From Zeugodacus cucurbitae (lineage: Eukaryota; Arthropoda; Insecta; Diptera; Tephritidae), in the NCBI RefSeq assembly GCF_028554725.1, contig NC_071671.1:56500501-56564500 (forward strand): a stretch of 64,000 bases of DNA, given 5' to 3'. A program made the position numbers and the translations under genes. The notes under the pieces were generated by a model. That model made no database searches. It saw only the letters and a list, made by a program, of their open reading frames with translations, and had not been told where the DNA came from. This document shows, piece by piece, positions 1 to 12,740 of this stretch; within the stretch, counting starts at the first letter, position 1; each line of letters opens with the position of its first letter.

Positions 1-1104
1 GCCTATTAGCTTATTTTATAGAAAATTCATCCACAAAATTTCTAAAGTATTTATTTCTAAATTATTTTCTTCAAGGCACCTTTTCACTGTAGCCCACTGT
101 ATATATAATTGCAGGCAAAAGAATTTCAGCAAATTAATTCTACCATAGTCATACACAAACACTTTGTTAGCTTGCTTTTCTTTTGTTTTTTGGGAGATTT
201 TACAAATTCATAACATTGTTAAAACTGCAAGCAATGCAGAGCATCCTCTCACACTTCTTCTATCTTCTGGTTCTTTCTCTGCTTTTTCTGCTGAAAATTT
301 GCTCGAAATATTGCCAGTTAAAACTGCTTGCAACGAAATATTCCGCAAGTACTCATACATACACATGCTCCGCTTATGTACAATACAATTAACTAATTTG
401 TAAATATTTAAAAAGCTTGGCTTTGGCTAATTTGCTATGCAAATAAATTCTCTCTTCACATTTGCTTATCCACTTGCATGTGTGTGCGCTGGAGTGGAAA
501 TAAACATAAGTACATGAGTAATCTTAAATGTTAAATTTAATTGAACAAGCTAATTGTTGTTGTGAAATAATTTTGTTGTTGTTGCTTTAAATTTGTTACT
601 CTTACCTATTATATTCGAGTGTATTTCGAGTATTCGAATATTTCTGTATATTTTGACCTTCTATATAATGCATATTTTTTCCGAATATTACTTTAGAGTA
701 AGCAGAAATATATTATTGCAATATCCTAGTCAAGCCCCTCTTTGTTAGCTTTACAAACAATCCAAATTTCTTAGTAAGTAAGTCTACATTTATTTCTACT
801 TGCTGATTTTCAATATCCTTCTTCTTCTTCTTTTTAAGAAATTATTCGAATATAAAACTTTAAATGATACTAAATACTGTTATGTTCAAACCCCAGTCTT
901 TCTAGAAGACATATTTCTTTTTAGCATTAAGGCCATCTTAACTCAAGAGATTATACTTAGTGGATACAACTTAGTTGTAAAGTGGATCAATATATACTAG
1001 ATGTGTGTGTTCCCGCATAAAACTTGTCATAGAATTACCACCATTTGTTCGAACTCAACTGCTCACAAAAATAAAATGCAATCTTAGGTTGGTATAACTA
1101 CCAG
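1..1104. other. AT-rich non-coding DNA, no gene recognised
   Basis: I see no convincing exon, RNA gene or transposon here. The short open frames are AT-driven, lack domains and overlap one another in several frames. There are short GTT/TTG runs near 557-585 and CTT repeats near 817-832. The sequence resembles intronic or intergenic DNA of a fly. Confidence 0.6.
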
Positions 1105-1775
1105 ATTGGGTCGAAAATCATATCTCAGTAACTACTCGACCAATTTCAACGAATCGTGATGTTACAGATATTAAATCGACGAAATCGGTTAACAACCGGA
1201 CCTACTTTCCTTTTAAGACAATTTTAACTTTCATCTGATTCATTCACTTTACCATGTACAAATCAAGAACCAATGAAAATATATATTGGAACCAATGAAT
1301 ATATAAATATTGTCAAAATCGGACTATAGTTTTTCAAGTCCTCAGATATCGAACATGAAGACCTAACAGTTCAAACAGTGAACGACGTAAACTCGTAGAC
1401 GGAGAGAGCCGAAACGACCTGTATTATGAAATTTCAATGTAATCGAACAGTCATCACCGCTTCTACCGCCCGCCGTACCACCGTACGCTAACCTAGATAT
1501 TACTTCCCCTAGCTCTCATATACCTAATATTGGAATTTTCAAATAATACGGTGGGCTTTATTTCGCATATATCGATTAATATGTGAGATATCGTACCAAA
1601 ATTAAGTGAGGGTATAGTCTTGGATATAGCGTATGTTAGTGGTGAAAATGAGTGAAATCGGTTCTGGAATTACCTCAGCCCTCATATACCATATATAATG
1701 AATATAGTTATTCTAGTAGATTTTGTACCGAATATATGGCTCAAATTGTCTTTTCTTATAATAAAATCTTACTGC
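1105..1775 (+). repeat. Diverged 3' part of the TACTCTCGCAAC repeat family
   Basis: The stretch 'catatctcagtaactactcg' (about 1120) matches 40648-40667 in the full-length copy at 39925-41115. The segments 'atcggactatagtttttcaa' (about 1318) and 'gaatatatggctcaaattgt' (about 1731) also match that copy in the same order. The 5' half and the last few dozen bases are missing. It is more diverged than the copies at 23019, 39925 and 62158, so it looks like the oldest insertion of this family in the window. Confidence 0.7.
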
Positions 1776-1790
1776 ACTTTTTTAAGCTGG

Positions 1791-2207
1791 TATCCTTTTC
1801 AATCAGGAGTTAATTGATCAATTAACCGGCCTCTGCTCGATTAAAACCCTGATTTAGAACGATTTGCCATACAAAATAAAAATCTAACTCTTCTACATTT
1901 TCTTATTAATTAAATTTTAATCGACTTGAAAATGAAAAACAACTCTGCGACAAAGACCGTATTTGTTATTAAATATGCGTTCTTTATCTGCGAGTTGTTG
2001 TTCATGATACACGACGGTAGATGTCGCTGCTGGGAATAAATAAAAAATAGTAATCAACTGCTGAAACTTACCAACTTCTTACGAAAAGCAAAAACAAAAA
2101 TCTATAAGAACTGATCGATTATCGAGTAGCCGGCAGTGTGAAGGGCAAAAACTGGTTTCTCAATCAAAATTTAATTGATCAATTAATTTGGCTGTGTGAA
2201 AAGGCTA
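1791..2207. mobile_element. Non-autonomous TIR element, unclassified
   Basis: The left end TATCCTTTTCA (1791) faces an inverted right end TAGCCTTTTCA (ending 2207). Inside each end is the same perfect 16-bp palindrome TTAATTGATCAATTAA (1810-1825 and 2171-2186), so the two ends pair over roughly 40 bp with gaps. The 420-bp interior has no coding potential. It is probably a MITE or deleted DNA transposon. The target duplication is not clear, so the superfamily is unassigned. Confidence 0.55.
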
Positions 2208-5200
2208 TAATACTTGAATTAAAAATATAATCTTTCGATAAAGTCACTTTTATATCAATATTTTGTCTCTAGTACTCTCTTCTATCAAACCAAAAAAACT
2301 TCAAAGAAATTGTTATTTTGCTTAAATATTGAGCAAAAATATTGAGAAACTATTTTTAGTAACAAATCTTGTGCCAAGTGCACATATATGTATGTCTGTA
2401 TAATATTTAATAGAAACAAAACTCTTAAATCGTATCAACGCTCGTTTACCTGAAAACTCACTGACAAAAAGCAAAAGTTGCGAAAGGTCAATGAATTTAG
2501 TTGTGAAACAAAATTTAAAGCAATTCGAAACTTTGCTCACTCACTCAATTTTCACTCATATATGTGCTGGAGCAATAACAAAACTACACACAGACAGACA
2601 TAACTGCTAGATAACTCCGTATACGCCCATCTCGCTGGGACACCTTGACGTATGAGTAACATAACGAAACATTTTCTAGCGCAGTTTAAATATCAAAATA
2701 GTTGGCACTATAGATAGCATATATATATGATTTGCATACACACACACATACATACATTGAAATCTTTTGACGTAGCAATCTCGTATGGTTGTCGCGCCGG
2801 CTTGTCGTGTGGCGCTGCCGCAGCATGTGGTTGCTCTGCACGCTGTGGCAGAGTGCCGAAAAAGGCCAATTATGCAAAAAGTTTGCGATGTTAAGGAAAA
2901 ATTAACAACATTTTCACTTTATCGTGCTGCGACAGCAGTGGCGTGGCACAATGCAGAATAAACATAGGTGGCAAGCAGCCAGCGTGTTGCCACACCGAAG
3001 CGATTGTGCACATACAAATGTGTATGTGTGTTTGTGTGCGCGCGTATGAATATTTAAGCATTTTGCATACTTTTCAGCGCAGCGCGACTTACTGAAATAC
3101 TTTCGGCGGTATATAAATGTTGTATGTGTTTTTGGCGAAATAAATATGTGGAAATATATAACCGCACTTATATGCTCATTTGTTGTGAGGAGGGGCTTTA
3201 ACTAGGTCTTATTGATCATTTTAAGTAAATCTCAGTAAACAGTTAGTCTCAGCGAAGGTGGTGGTTAAAATCTTATAAGAAGATTGGGTGATAGGTTTAA
3301 TAAAACTGAAGGTTAAGTCTCGTTTTAGATCATGATTTTATTTTTTTTCCTATTTCCGAGGCATATACCTAGTGTTAGAAGTTTGAAAAATGGTTGCTTT
3401 CTACTTCGAAAATTACTTTAAAAAAATTAATATTTTTATATTAATTATTTTTGTCGGAAATAATAATGATCACGGTTGCCACCTTTCATAAAAATTATAA
3501 AGAACTAAAAAAAAATAAATATGACCTAAACGACATTAACACGAGCTAGAAAAAAAAAATTTATAGAATGAGAAAGTAAAATTGGTATGACAAAATTGAT
3601 ATTTCAATTGGAGATATTTTTGATTAGGGTTGCCAGCTACTTGGAAATAGTTTAATATTTAAGACTGATTGATAAAAATATACAGAATATAACACCTTTA
3701 TTATTTTGTGAAAAGTTATAGAAACTTTTCAAATAAGCATATTAAAGCATCAAAGCAAATTCAAGTATACCTTTCCTATCATAAACGTCTAAAGATAATA
3801 TTCTGAAATATGCCAGAAATTCATATTATACATTCCACTATTGGATTTACAGCATATACGGGAAAATATGGGGTATGACCCAAGGCAACATAATTAATAA
3901 ATCAATTAATTCTGTAAATCATAAGACAAGACTATACTTGTTCATTCCCAAATGTAGGCAACAGTTTTATGCATTGCAGTTTTTTTTTTTAATTTTTATA
4001 ATTTTATCTTTTCTTCAGAATACGTTTAAAGTTAGTATAGTTTTAATATTTTCATTCTATCTTCTAATAATTTATAAAAGAGACTAAGTTGAGTGTTGAA
4101 AAATATATAGTATTAAGACTTGCTTATGCTTCGGCGTTATTATTAAATGAACCTAAAAGTATGCAATGCCTCACTTAAATTTATAAAATTGCTTAACTAA
4201 ATAGAAATAGTTTGGTCCTTTAGCATTTTGAAACTTATTCTTTGTTTAATTTTTAATTTTTAATAGGAACTAATATTTATTTAGCTTTAAATTGGGCCTA
4301 ATCAGTGAAACCGCAGCGAATACGATTTCGATACGGTAAGGATTTTAGAACGAACGTGTTCATACTATCATTGGTCCCGTGCTTTACCACAAAGTGAGAA
4401 CGTAAAACTATTTTATCGATCTTTTCAAACAAATTTAGCAAGCTTTTTGAGAAAATGCATTCGATATTTTGGGAGGGCAACTTTATATCGTCTGTATTGT
4501 CTAACTATATCGTCTGTTTTTGTCTCTTCTCTCTAAAATACCCATTTAAAATATAATTTAGTCTGTCATCAGTAATTGTTAACATAAAAACTTATATGTA
4601 GTTCACTTCTTCACTCGGATAGATTTCGTGAAAAATTTTCGATTTTGCGGATTTAATGATTTTGAAATTAGCCACATCTATTAGCCGCTGAATGTATTTT
4701 ATTATATCAAGTTTTTTATTTTCGATACGGTTACAATGATTTCACCGTACAATTTTCCGATTTTCCGATCGAAGAGGATTCAATGATTTGTCCCAATATA
4801 TTACATTTTTGCCGAAGAACTTTGGCGGCGATATCAATTTATATTATCCATTACAGGTATTTTACGTTTTTTTCTAGAGAATACTGTTATAATCACACTC
4901 TGTTTTTCCCCCTACATTGCGCCTACTTTTATAATTTTCCATAAAACAGTGCCGCTGGCACACCTTAAAAACCTCCACTGTATGCGACCACCTTCTCTTA
5001 TAAAGGAATTTACAGACCTACATTGTCCCACACATTTTTTACAACTCAAACATATGAATGTACATATGTCGACATCTATATACTCGTATGTATGTCAGTC
5101 TCCAGTGCGCATATGATTTTTTGCAATTACTAACATTTTCCATTTAATTGGAATTTAAAGTGCCGCAGCGGAATTTCTTGCCATTCACACAGAGCTGGCA

Positions 5201-6526
5201 GGTGGCGTGTGGCGTTGGTGGTGGGTGTGTGTGTGTGAGTGACGCATAAACTGCAACAATTTTCGTCTGTGGCTGCGCGCCGCACTTGGTGTTTGTCTTT
5301 GCTGTAAGTTTTGCCTTCAGCTCACACACAAACTTACAAAGATATATATGTATATATATATACATATACAAACATCTGTAGCAAAATATATGCTGTTTTG
5401 CTGTTGCCCTACATAACATACATACTTGCCACAGCCTGCCGTTGTTATTACGCTTGCGTTGCCTACTTTTTGCATAGCATATTTTCCCTTCACTCTGCGC
5501 TGCCACTGCGTTTTGTTGCTTGCACTTCCGGTTGTCGTTGGCGTTGCGTACATTTCTGCCTTTGCTGAAGCAACATTTTTCCCTCTGCCATCAAACACTT
5601 GTACTTGGACCACTTTTCTACTCTGTTGCTGCTTCTTCTACCTCTACTGCTTCTTGCTGCAATTTCGCGCTGTGGCATGCAACATGATGTGCTGTGCGGC
5701 ATAGTTGCGTCGGCTCAACTCAACTCAACTCAATCGCTTATTCTTTCGTAACTCACTTCTTCGCATATTCATAGTGAACCGTTCACAAATGGCATTCGCA
5801 CAGCTGAGCCCCACGCAGTGATTCGACTTAATGGCAATTGTTGGCTGCCACACAAACTTTGCAACAACAAACACACACACATATGTAAATACGTATGTAA
5901 AGTACGCCAACATTTATAGAAATTTGCTCAAGTGTGGTTGCATGCAACACACACACCTACATTCATTCATATGGGAAAGTTGCATATACCGGTGCTTCAT
6001 TGCTGCGCTGCTTTCAATTCATAGCGCACTATTTTATTTTATTTGATGTTATTTATTTATCTCAATATTCATTCATTCAATTCAAAAGTTTGCAAATATT
6101 TTCCCCATATTTATTTAAACGACACACACCAACTCACACACTCACTCACACATTGGCATGCTGTTGCATGAAAAGTTTGTCTATTGAGGTTGTCTTCAGC
6201 TCGAGTGGCGAGATTTTGTATTCAAATTTGTGTAAGTCAAGGTTGATTTAGTTGCATTAAAGCGCCAACAAAAGTTTGGGTGTGTGTATGTGTGTGAGTA
6301 TTTGGAAAATATTTGCTTGGAAAAGCTAGCAGTTTGGAGAGGAAACATAAAGTTGCTTTCGAGCTTAAGTTGGAAATGTGAAGTGCTGCATTTGGTATAA
6401 TCTATAAATGTGGGGGCTTATGCGTATCTCAGCATCAAGTAGAAGTCTTAAAGTGATTTTTTTGAAATATAATATCTCAGTTGACTTCACTTTTGGATTG
6501 AGAATTTTTCTTGAACTTGAAACAAC
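2208..6526. other. AT-rich non-coding DNA with simple repeats
   Basis: No gene or element is recognised. CA/GT and ATGTAT runs are frequent (about 2741-2758, 3010-3050, 5345-5372, 6121-6155), and a short CTCAA tandem lies at about 5713-5732. Open frames of 60-120 codons around 5.1-5.7 kb overlap on both strands and are rich in Cys, Tyr and Thr/His from CA/TG repeats. They show no domain and are not annotated as genes. Confidence 0.55.
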
Positions 6527-6528
6527 TA

Positions 6529-6663
6529 CAGTTGAACTTCCAATAACTGGAACTCTTGAATTGTCAATCAATTCCATAAAAATTACCTTCCGTAACTCAG
6601 AAATCTCTCTAACTCGAAGTTTTGTTGTGGCTTATGATGATTCGAATTAGGGAAGTACAACTG
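6529..6663. mobile_element. Short pogo-like MITE (135 bp)
   Basis: The ends are CAGTTGAACTTCC (6529) and inverted CAGTTGTACTTCC (ending 6663). TA dinucleotides flank both sides (6527-6528 and 6664-6665). CAG termini with a TA duplication are typical of the pogo/Tigger branch of Tc1/mariner. Its right half matches, inverted, the left end of the element at 56204-56683 ('tctctctaactcgaagtttt'), and its left end matches that element's right end. It is therefore a shorter deletion form of the same family. It has no coding capacity. Confidence 0.7.
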
Positions 6664-6665
6664 TA

Positions 6666-7141
6666 TTTCATATGGAATGATTGAATTTTACTTAAGATCA
6701 GCTATGATCTTTGGATCACTTACAAAGCAAAGAGAACAACTGAACATATTACTGCAACATGTCAAATTAGATCCCTTGTGGCACAGCTTAAAACTTCAAA
6801 CATTTCTTTTTCATACTCCACTACATTTCTATAGACCACTCTGATTAACCAACAACTCAAAGCGAACAAGATAAAATTTTTCTATTGTGCAGATGATCAT
6901 ACTATTTCTCAGGTTAACAAAATAAATTCTCAAAATCTAGGTATATAAATCAGAATCCGAGGTTTTGCGACAATAATTTTTTAATGTCCTACGAAGTGAC
7001 ATGTTTTGTCATACGTTTAGATAAGAATTAAGATCATTGAGGTTAGATTCTATTGAACGCTTTGAGTTTAGGATTCCTATAGGAGGATGAGCGGAGCCTT
7101 TATTCAACCTAGGATATGGCAAAAATCACAGCTGTACCTTA
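6666..7141. other. Non-coding DNA, nothing recognised
   Basis: AT-rich sequence between the pogo-like MITE and the mariner at 7142. No domain, TIR or tandem structure was seen. Confidence 0.5.
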
Positions 7142-7865
7142 CACGAGGGCTGCTATATATATTTCTGGCCTAGGCAACGCTAACTGTTGCCAGGTGCAAT
7201 CTGACATTTCCATTGGAAAGTTTGACATTTTTTAGCATAACATCACTCAGAACGTTTTGTCATTTAATCGTGAATTGTTTTATTTACAGGGAATTAAAAA
7301 ATTCATCTCGGCCAAAAAATGGAATTAACTCGTGCACATTTTCGTGCGTTCATTTTTCACAACTTTCGACGTGGATTATCGCGACAGGAGTGCATCGATG
7401 AACTAAAATCTTTGTATGGCTATGAAGCACCATCCTATAGCATTGTGAAAAACTGGTACAACGAATTCAATCGTACCCGACGCTCGCTCAAAGACGAATT
7501 CCGTGAAGGTCGTCCAAAAACAGCCGTTGTGCCAGAAAACATCGATGCCGTACGTGAACTGATAATGCAAGACCGTCATGTAACATACTTTCAGATAGAG
7601 GCATGCCAATGCATTTCTCCCACCAGCATACATTCGATATTGCATGAACACCTGGCCGTAAAAAGGTTTGTTCTCGTTGGATCGAGCACAATTTGAGAAT
7701 CGCTCAAAAACAGGCTCAAAAAAAGTGCTTCGAAAATTGGTTTGAGCGCATGCAAAAGTGTATAAATCTTGATGGGGAATATTTTGAAAAACAATAAAAC
7801 CATTTTCGTTGATAAATATTCCTATTTTCATTATTAGGCCAGAAATATATATAGCAGCCGTCGTA
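7142..7865 (+). mobile_element. Internally deleted mariner element
   Basis: TIRs of about 30 bp are visible: CACGAGGGCTGCTATATATA at 7142 and, inverted, TACGACGGCTGCTATATATA ending at 7865, each continuing into TTTCTGGCCTA. TA flanks both ends (7140-7141, 7866-7867), the mariner target duplication. The element is 724 bp, against about 1.3 kb for full-length mariners. It keeps the N-terminal DNA-binding part and the last roughly 20 codons of transposase, but the catalytic core has been lost. It may still be mobilised in trans because both ends are well preserved. Confidence 0.9.
7319..7795 (+). pseudogene. Mariner transposase, N-terminus plus C-terminal scrap
   Basis: The frame opens at the ATG at 7319 and runs 125 codons to 7696. 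Residues 1-60 form the first mariner helix-turn-helix (start MELTRAHFRAFIFHNFRRGL; later NWYNEFNRTRRSLKDEFREG). Residues about 65-115 resemble the second helix-turn-helix (ENIDAVRELIMQDRHVTYFQ). The frame breaks at the deletion junction. The family's C-terminus follows as NWFERMQKCINLDGEYFEKQ just before 7796. The DDD catalytic triad is absent, so no active enzyme can be made. Family identity is firm. The subfamily within mariner is not assigned. Confidence 0.88.
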
Positions 7866-8284
7866 TAAATTAGAAGTCAATTGTCTCTTTGATTCCAGCT
7901 TATAATCAATAATATCCACTATGGATAAGTGACAGAGAAAATGAAATGTTTTCTGTATGTTTACCATTATATATACTTTAAATGGGTAGGTAATGTCGAT
8001 ATCTAACAATACACCCAGGCCTTTAGGAGGCTCAATATGAAACCACAGGAACTGGAATCTCCTCATATTATCATGTCCGCTCTGAACCACTCTGTGGCTT
8101 GATAAAACTAAACAATTTGGAAAGTTTTATGTTAATAACTTCCGAGACATCTCCTTCCACATGAAATTATATTTTATTTGCAATGAGCTATAACTTGATT
8201 ACGACCTATTAAGATTCTCCATCACTGATTCTTTTTGATACCCCCACCTGGGAACTATTTCAAGAAAGTTGAGATTCTAGCAAT

Positions 8285-8425
8285 AAATATAGCCTATGTT
8301 ACTCGGGGTGAATGTAGCTTTCCAATGGGTGAAAGAATTCTTGAAATCGGCACAGTAGGTTTTGAGTTTATTCATTACAAACATTCATAGCAATCTTTCC
8401 TCTTTATAATAGTAGTATAGATATA
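8285..8425 (+). repeat. 3' tail of a non-LTR retrotransposon (probable)
   Basis: The segment with 'agcctatgttactcgggg', 'gtagctttccaatgg' and 'aatctttcctctttataata' resembles the 3' untranslated tail of a LINE family widespread in insect genomes, ending in a TAGTATAGATAT-like terminus. Upstream 'cacctgggaactatttcaag' (about 8246) may belong to the same element. Recognition is from memory of the motif. No coding part remains. Confidence 0.5.
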
Positions 8426-11400
8426 AAAATTTATTTTACTAAAACTTTCTTTATATTCAAATCAAATGTGATCTTTAAAAATGTTCATCGACCTATATTA
8501 ATGTCAAAGAAATTACTTGCAACAAAAACTTGTTAAGAAATTGATCATAACTTCTCTGTCAACGGAAAGGAAAAAAACCTACCATTAGGGATTATTCGGA
8601 GCAGCCATATAAGCCTGTGCAGTGCCATCTAAAACTCAATAATAGTAAAGATAACCGCCATATTCAACTGCTTTTGTTATATTTTTGGCTATCGCCGATT
8701 AAGAAATCTGAGAGATATATGAAAATTCGCTCGTTTTTTTGCAGATGACACCATCTCTTCCATTGGAAAGAAGGAAAAGAAGTATTTAAATCCCACAACC
8801 AGAAAATATGATTTAGTAAAGGCAGTGAATGCAATTATTGAATTCATTTTTTCATATCAAGAATTGGATTTGATCAGCTAGATCAAGTGACTTGACTCTG
8901 TTATACTAATTATCAAATGAATGACCTATACCAAAGAACAAGCTGCGATTTTATTGTATTGTACCACTTCATTGTTGGGTAAAGTGGTGCCAAATTGGAT
9001 AGAAAGTTCTTAATGAGACAGAATTAAAAAAATACTGAAGATTGCGAACGATTGAAGTCAAATATTTTTAATTTCATCTGTTAGAAAAACGTAAATACCT
9101 TTAAACTAAAAATACATTATGTTTTATTTAAATTTGTGTTAAATTGTTTGAATATTTCAAAAGTCATACGTAATTAGTTTTTTAGGTACATATATATTGT
9201 GATTTACTTTTTGTTCCCAACTTCAATGTATTAAATATTATAAAAAACTATGTACCAGAAAAGTTACATAGAAAAAATTCACCAAAAAATATTTCATGAC
9301 GAAAATATTACACCTCCTACTTGCCCTCACTGCAGTCAGTAAAAACTCATTTGATAATATTTATTTATGAAATAAAATATTTACTACTCACCAACAAGTT
9401 GATCCGTGGCATAAATACGCCGAACGAAAAGTGTTTTTATTTACAAAGTCCATTTGTAATGTTTATTTAAAAAACACGCTATTTGCGTTGTCAATTTTTT
9501 ACGCGCAATTTATTTTCATTTGAGGCGATAATAACGCGTTAAAATAATTAATGTTTATCATAAGTTGCGCTGCCTTTTTTGCTTTCTATGCAAATTGTTG
9601 AACTTTTTACAAATGTTATTGATGTTTTTGTTGTGCGTGTTATTTTGTAATATTTTGTGCAATGTTGATTTGTTAATTTCATGTAAATATTTGCAAAGTA
9701 TTAGCATTCATTTGTGTCATTTGTTGCGTGGGATTTTTTTTTCGAATTAATTATTTAGCATTAAAATTATTTTCTGTTAATTTTTTTTAATATTTTATTA
9801 AAAATTAATACAATTTAGCATTGAAACCGTTAATTTAATGCGACGTTTTAATTTGATAATTTTTTATAAATTTTTTTTGTGAGTTTTTTATTGATTTTTC
9901 GGTAATTAAGAGAAAAAATATTTTTTTTATATATTTTAATGATGTAATTTTTATACATTTTAATGAAATGTATGTTATTTATTTATTTTATTTAATTTCT
10001 ATTTCTATTCATATTTTAACATTTTATGCATTTTTTCTTAGTAAAAGTGTAATTTTACCCACCCAGCGCCTGTGGGTATGCTACAAAAAAGTAAAAAATC
10101 GCCTTTATTCACTTAAAAAAGTGTTTTTACATTTCGGCGTTCATTTTACCGTTAGCTGTGGAATTTTTCATCCACTTTAAATAATTTTGTTAACAAATTA
10201 TAAACAAAGTTTCCAAATAAATACCGTTTATGCGGCTACATGCCAATCTTGGTAGCCATAAATAGCGCGAAATTAAAAATAACACAAAAACAACCTAAAA
10301 AAAATTTCAAAAAAAAACAACAACGAAACCTTTGCATAATTAAACAAATGTAATGCTTCACCTGAGCGACAAACAACAAACACACACACCCACGCAAATG
10401 CATATTTGCTGACATGTATATTTACAATATGACAACAACAACAACACATAAATAGCGTGTGAGCGTATTTAATTAATTTTCATGTTGATTATCTGCAAAA
10501 ACTGTGCAGTGAAAACAATAACAACAAGAAGAATGACAATGAGTGCAGTCACAGTCAAATAAGCAGTCAAACTGGCAGCGTCGAAAAGTGTCAAAATACA
10601 ATAAAATGCCTGAAGCTGCCACAGCAACAACAACAGCAATAAACAAACGTGCGAAAAGTGAGATAGCACAACAACAAACAACTGTATTTTCCAGCAACAA
10701 ACGCACTGCTGTGTGCTGTCAATAGTAGTTACATGTGGTTGTTGTCTGTCGTTATTTGTTGTAGTTGTAGCATTGTGTATTTCGGTAGCAGGTTGGTTTT
10801 AACAATTTATTTATTTGCAAATTGTCAACATACATGTACAAAAACAATTACACGCAATGTGCGCGCACCATACAACATTGCCGCAAAAGCAACAGCCACA
10901 ACAACAACAACAGCAACAATAAATGTATAGCAGATAACCAACCGAGTGGCAGTTGTTTCAATCGAAATTGTCGTACACATTAGTGTGTTTGTATGTGGCA
11001 GTTAAAAGCGTGTGATAACACATTGCCAGTAGCGCTTTGTTGTTTTTGTTATACGCGTTAAGCAGCGTAGTATGGGCGCGCATCGAAAAGCACAACTCGA
11101 TTTCCCTACTTTATTTAAACACTTGTGCATTTTGTTGTGCAGCGCGCAAAGTAGCGCAGAGAAAACAACAACAATAAATGTGGCATACACACAACAGTGG
11201 AATTTATGCAACATGTTGCAACATTGATGTGCGCCAAAAATGTAAAAGTGCTTGCAGTTAAGGATCTGTGTGGATGTATATGTAGGTGGCTGTGTCTGTT
11301 TTATAAACTATGCAGGTGTTGCTAGTTTTTTGTAAGAATCGGTATTGATGACGCTTGCATATTGGAATATTCATCCATATTGATGAAATAATTTAAATAA

Positions 11401-12328
11401 ATGCTGTTAAACATTTATATTTCTTAAAAACATACCAGTAAACCAGCAAAAAATTGCATTGCTTTTGATGTTAACAAAAAAAATCTGGTTGAAGTTAACA
11501 CAAGGAGATTTTTGAAATTTTTTCCCAGTAAATAAAATAATTGTTTAAATTTTATAGACAGTCACAAACATACCTGTCTTATTTTGCATATCTAAAGATC
11601 ATTTCTCGTCTGAGATTTGTTTAGATTAGACAATTTTTATAATCCTGAGAAATTTGGTCAACAAAATTTTAACTATAATGTTCTAGTTGACTTTAATATC
11701 AACTCATATGACAACTCATATGACAATTCAATACATTTTCTATGCAAATGTTTACAATTAGAACTGCAAAGACGCGGAATAACACAGGTGATACGTAGCG
11801 TATGAGTAACACTCACTTAACCTAAACATTTTTTTAATACTTTCATAAAGAAAAAATGTTAATAATAATAAATTTTTTCAAAAACTGTCTGTAAAACTAG
11901 ATTAAAGCCCTACGCTACATTCATTTAGTTGAAAATTATATTTTCAATTTTTGAAAATTTAAGTAATATATGAATAGTCCTAAAGTTCGCAGAACCATTT
12001 TACAACAGGTATGTATTGAAAGGAAATTTTTTCAAGTGAATCAAAATTGAAATCCCAAACTTTGAAAAAAAAAAATAAAATGAAATTCGAAAATAGTTTA
12101 AGCATTGCTCGTAATAATCTCGAAATAATTGTTTTTATACAATTCTGAAGCTTTAAGATGATTTTAGAAGAATTACTTTGGCAATTGCTATACAACCCCA
12201 GCGTTCTTCAACCGCTTTTTGTACTATTACTGCGCTGCATACAAAATGTTTAATTTTCTAAATAACTATAGTTGACTCTATATAATATATTGTATGTATT
12301 TGTAAAATGGTATTGTAAAATAATTTTA
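8426..12328. other. AT-rich non-coding DNA with CAA-type simple repeats
   Basis: No gene or element is recognised. From 10.3 to 11.3 kb the sequence becomes richer in CAACAA/GTTGTT runs and in 'gcgtgtg' and 'cacacac' tracts, typical of fly regulatory or intronic DNA. A direct duplication 'caactcatatga' occurs twice at about 11700-11722. Poly-T and poly-A runs dominate 9.7-10.0 kb. Confidence 0.55.
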
Positions 12329-12740
12329 TTTTATTTCATTTCATTTCATTTCATTTCATTTCATTTTATTTTATTTTATTTTATTTTATTTTATTTTATT
12401 TTATTTTATTTTATTTTATTTTATTTTATTTTATTTTATTTTATTTTATTTTATTTTATTTTATTTTATTTTATTTTATTTTATTTTATTTTATTTTATT
12501 TTATTTTATTTTATTTTATTTTATTTTATTTTATTTTATTTTATTTTATTTTATTTTATTTTATTTTATTTTATTTTATTTTATTTTATTTTATTTTATT
12601 TTATTTTATTTTATTTTATTTTATTTTATTTTATTTTATTTTATTTTATTTTATTTTATTTTATTTTGTTTTATTTTATTTTATTTTTTATTTTATTTTA
12701 CATTTTATTTTTATTTTATTTTATTTTTTTATTTTAGCTT
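12329..12740. repeat. Pentanucleotide microsatellite (TTTTA)n with a TTTCA leader
   Basis: About seven TTTCA units (12335-12363) lead into an uninterrupted (TTTTA)n run from 12364 to 12667, about 61 units. This is followed by degenerate TTTTA/TTTTG and T-rich units to about 12740. The long open frame of Phe-Tyr-Ile-Leu across it is only a by-product of the repeat, since a 5-bp unit reads as a 15-bp codon cycle with no stop in this frame. Confidence 0.97.

Noticed and set aside
5144..5704. Several overlapping frames of 70-120 codons on both strands
   Set aside because: They overlap in many registers, derive from CA/TG-rich sequence, have no domain and no splice or promoter context.
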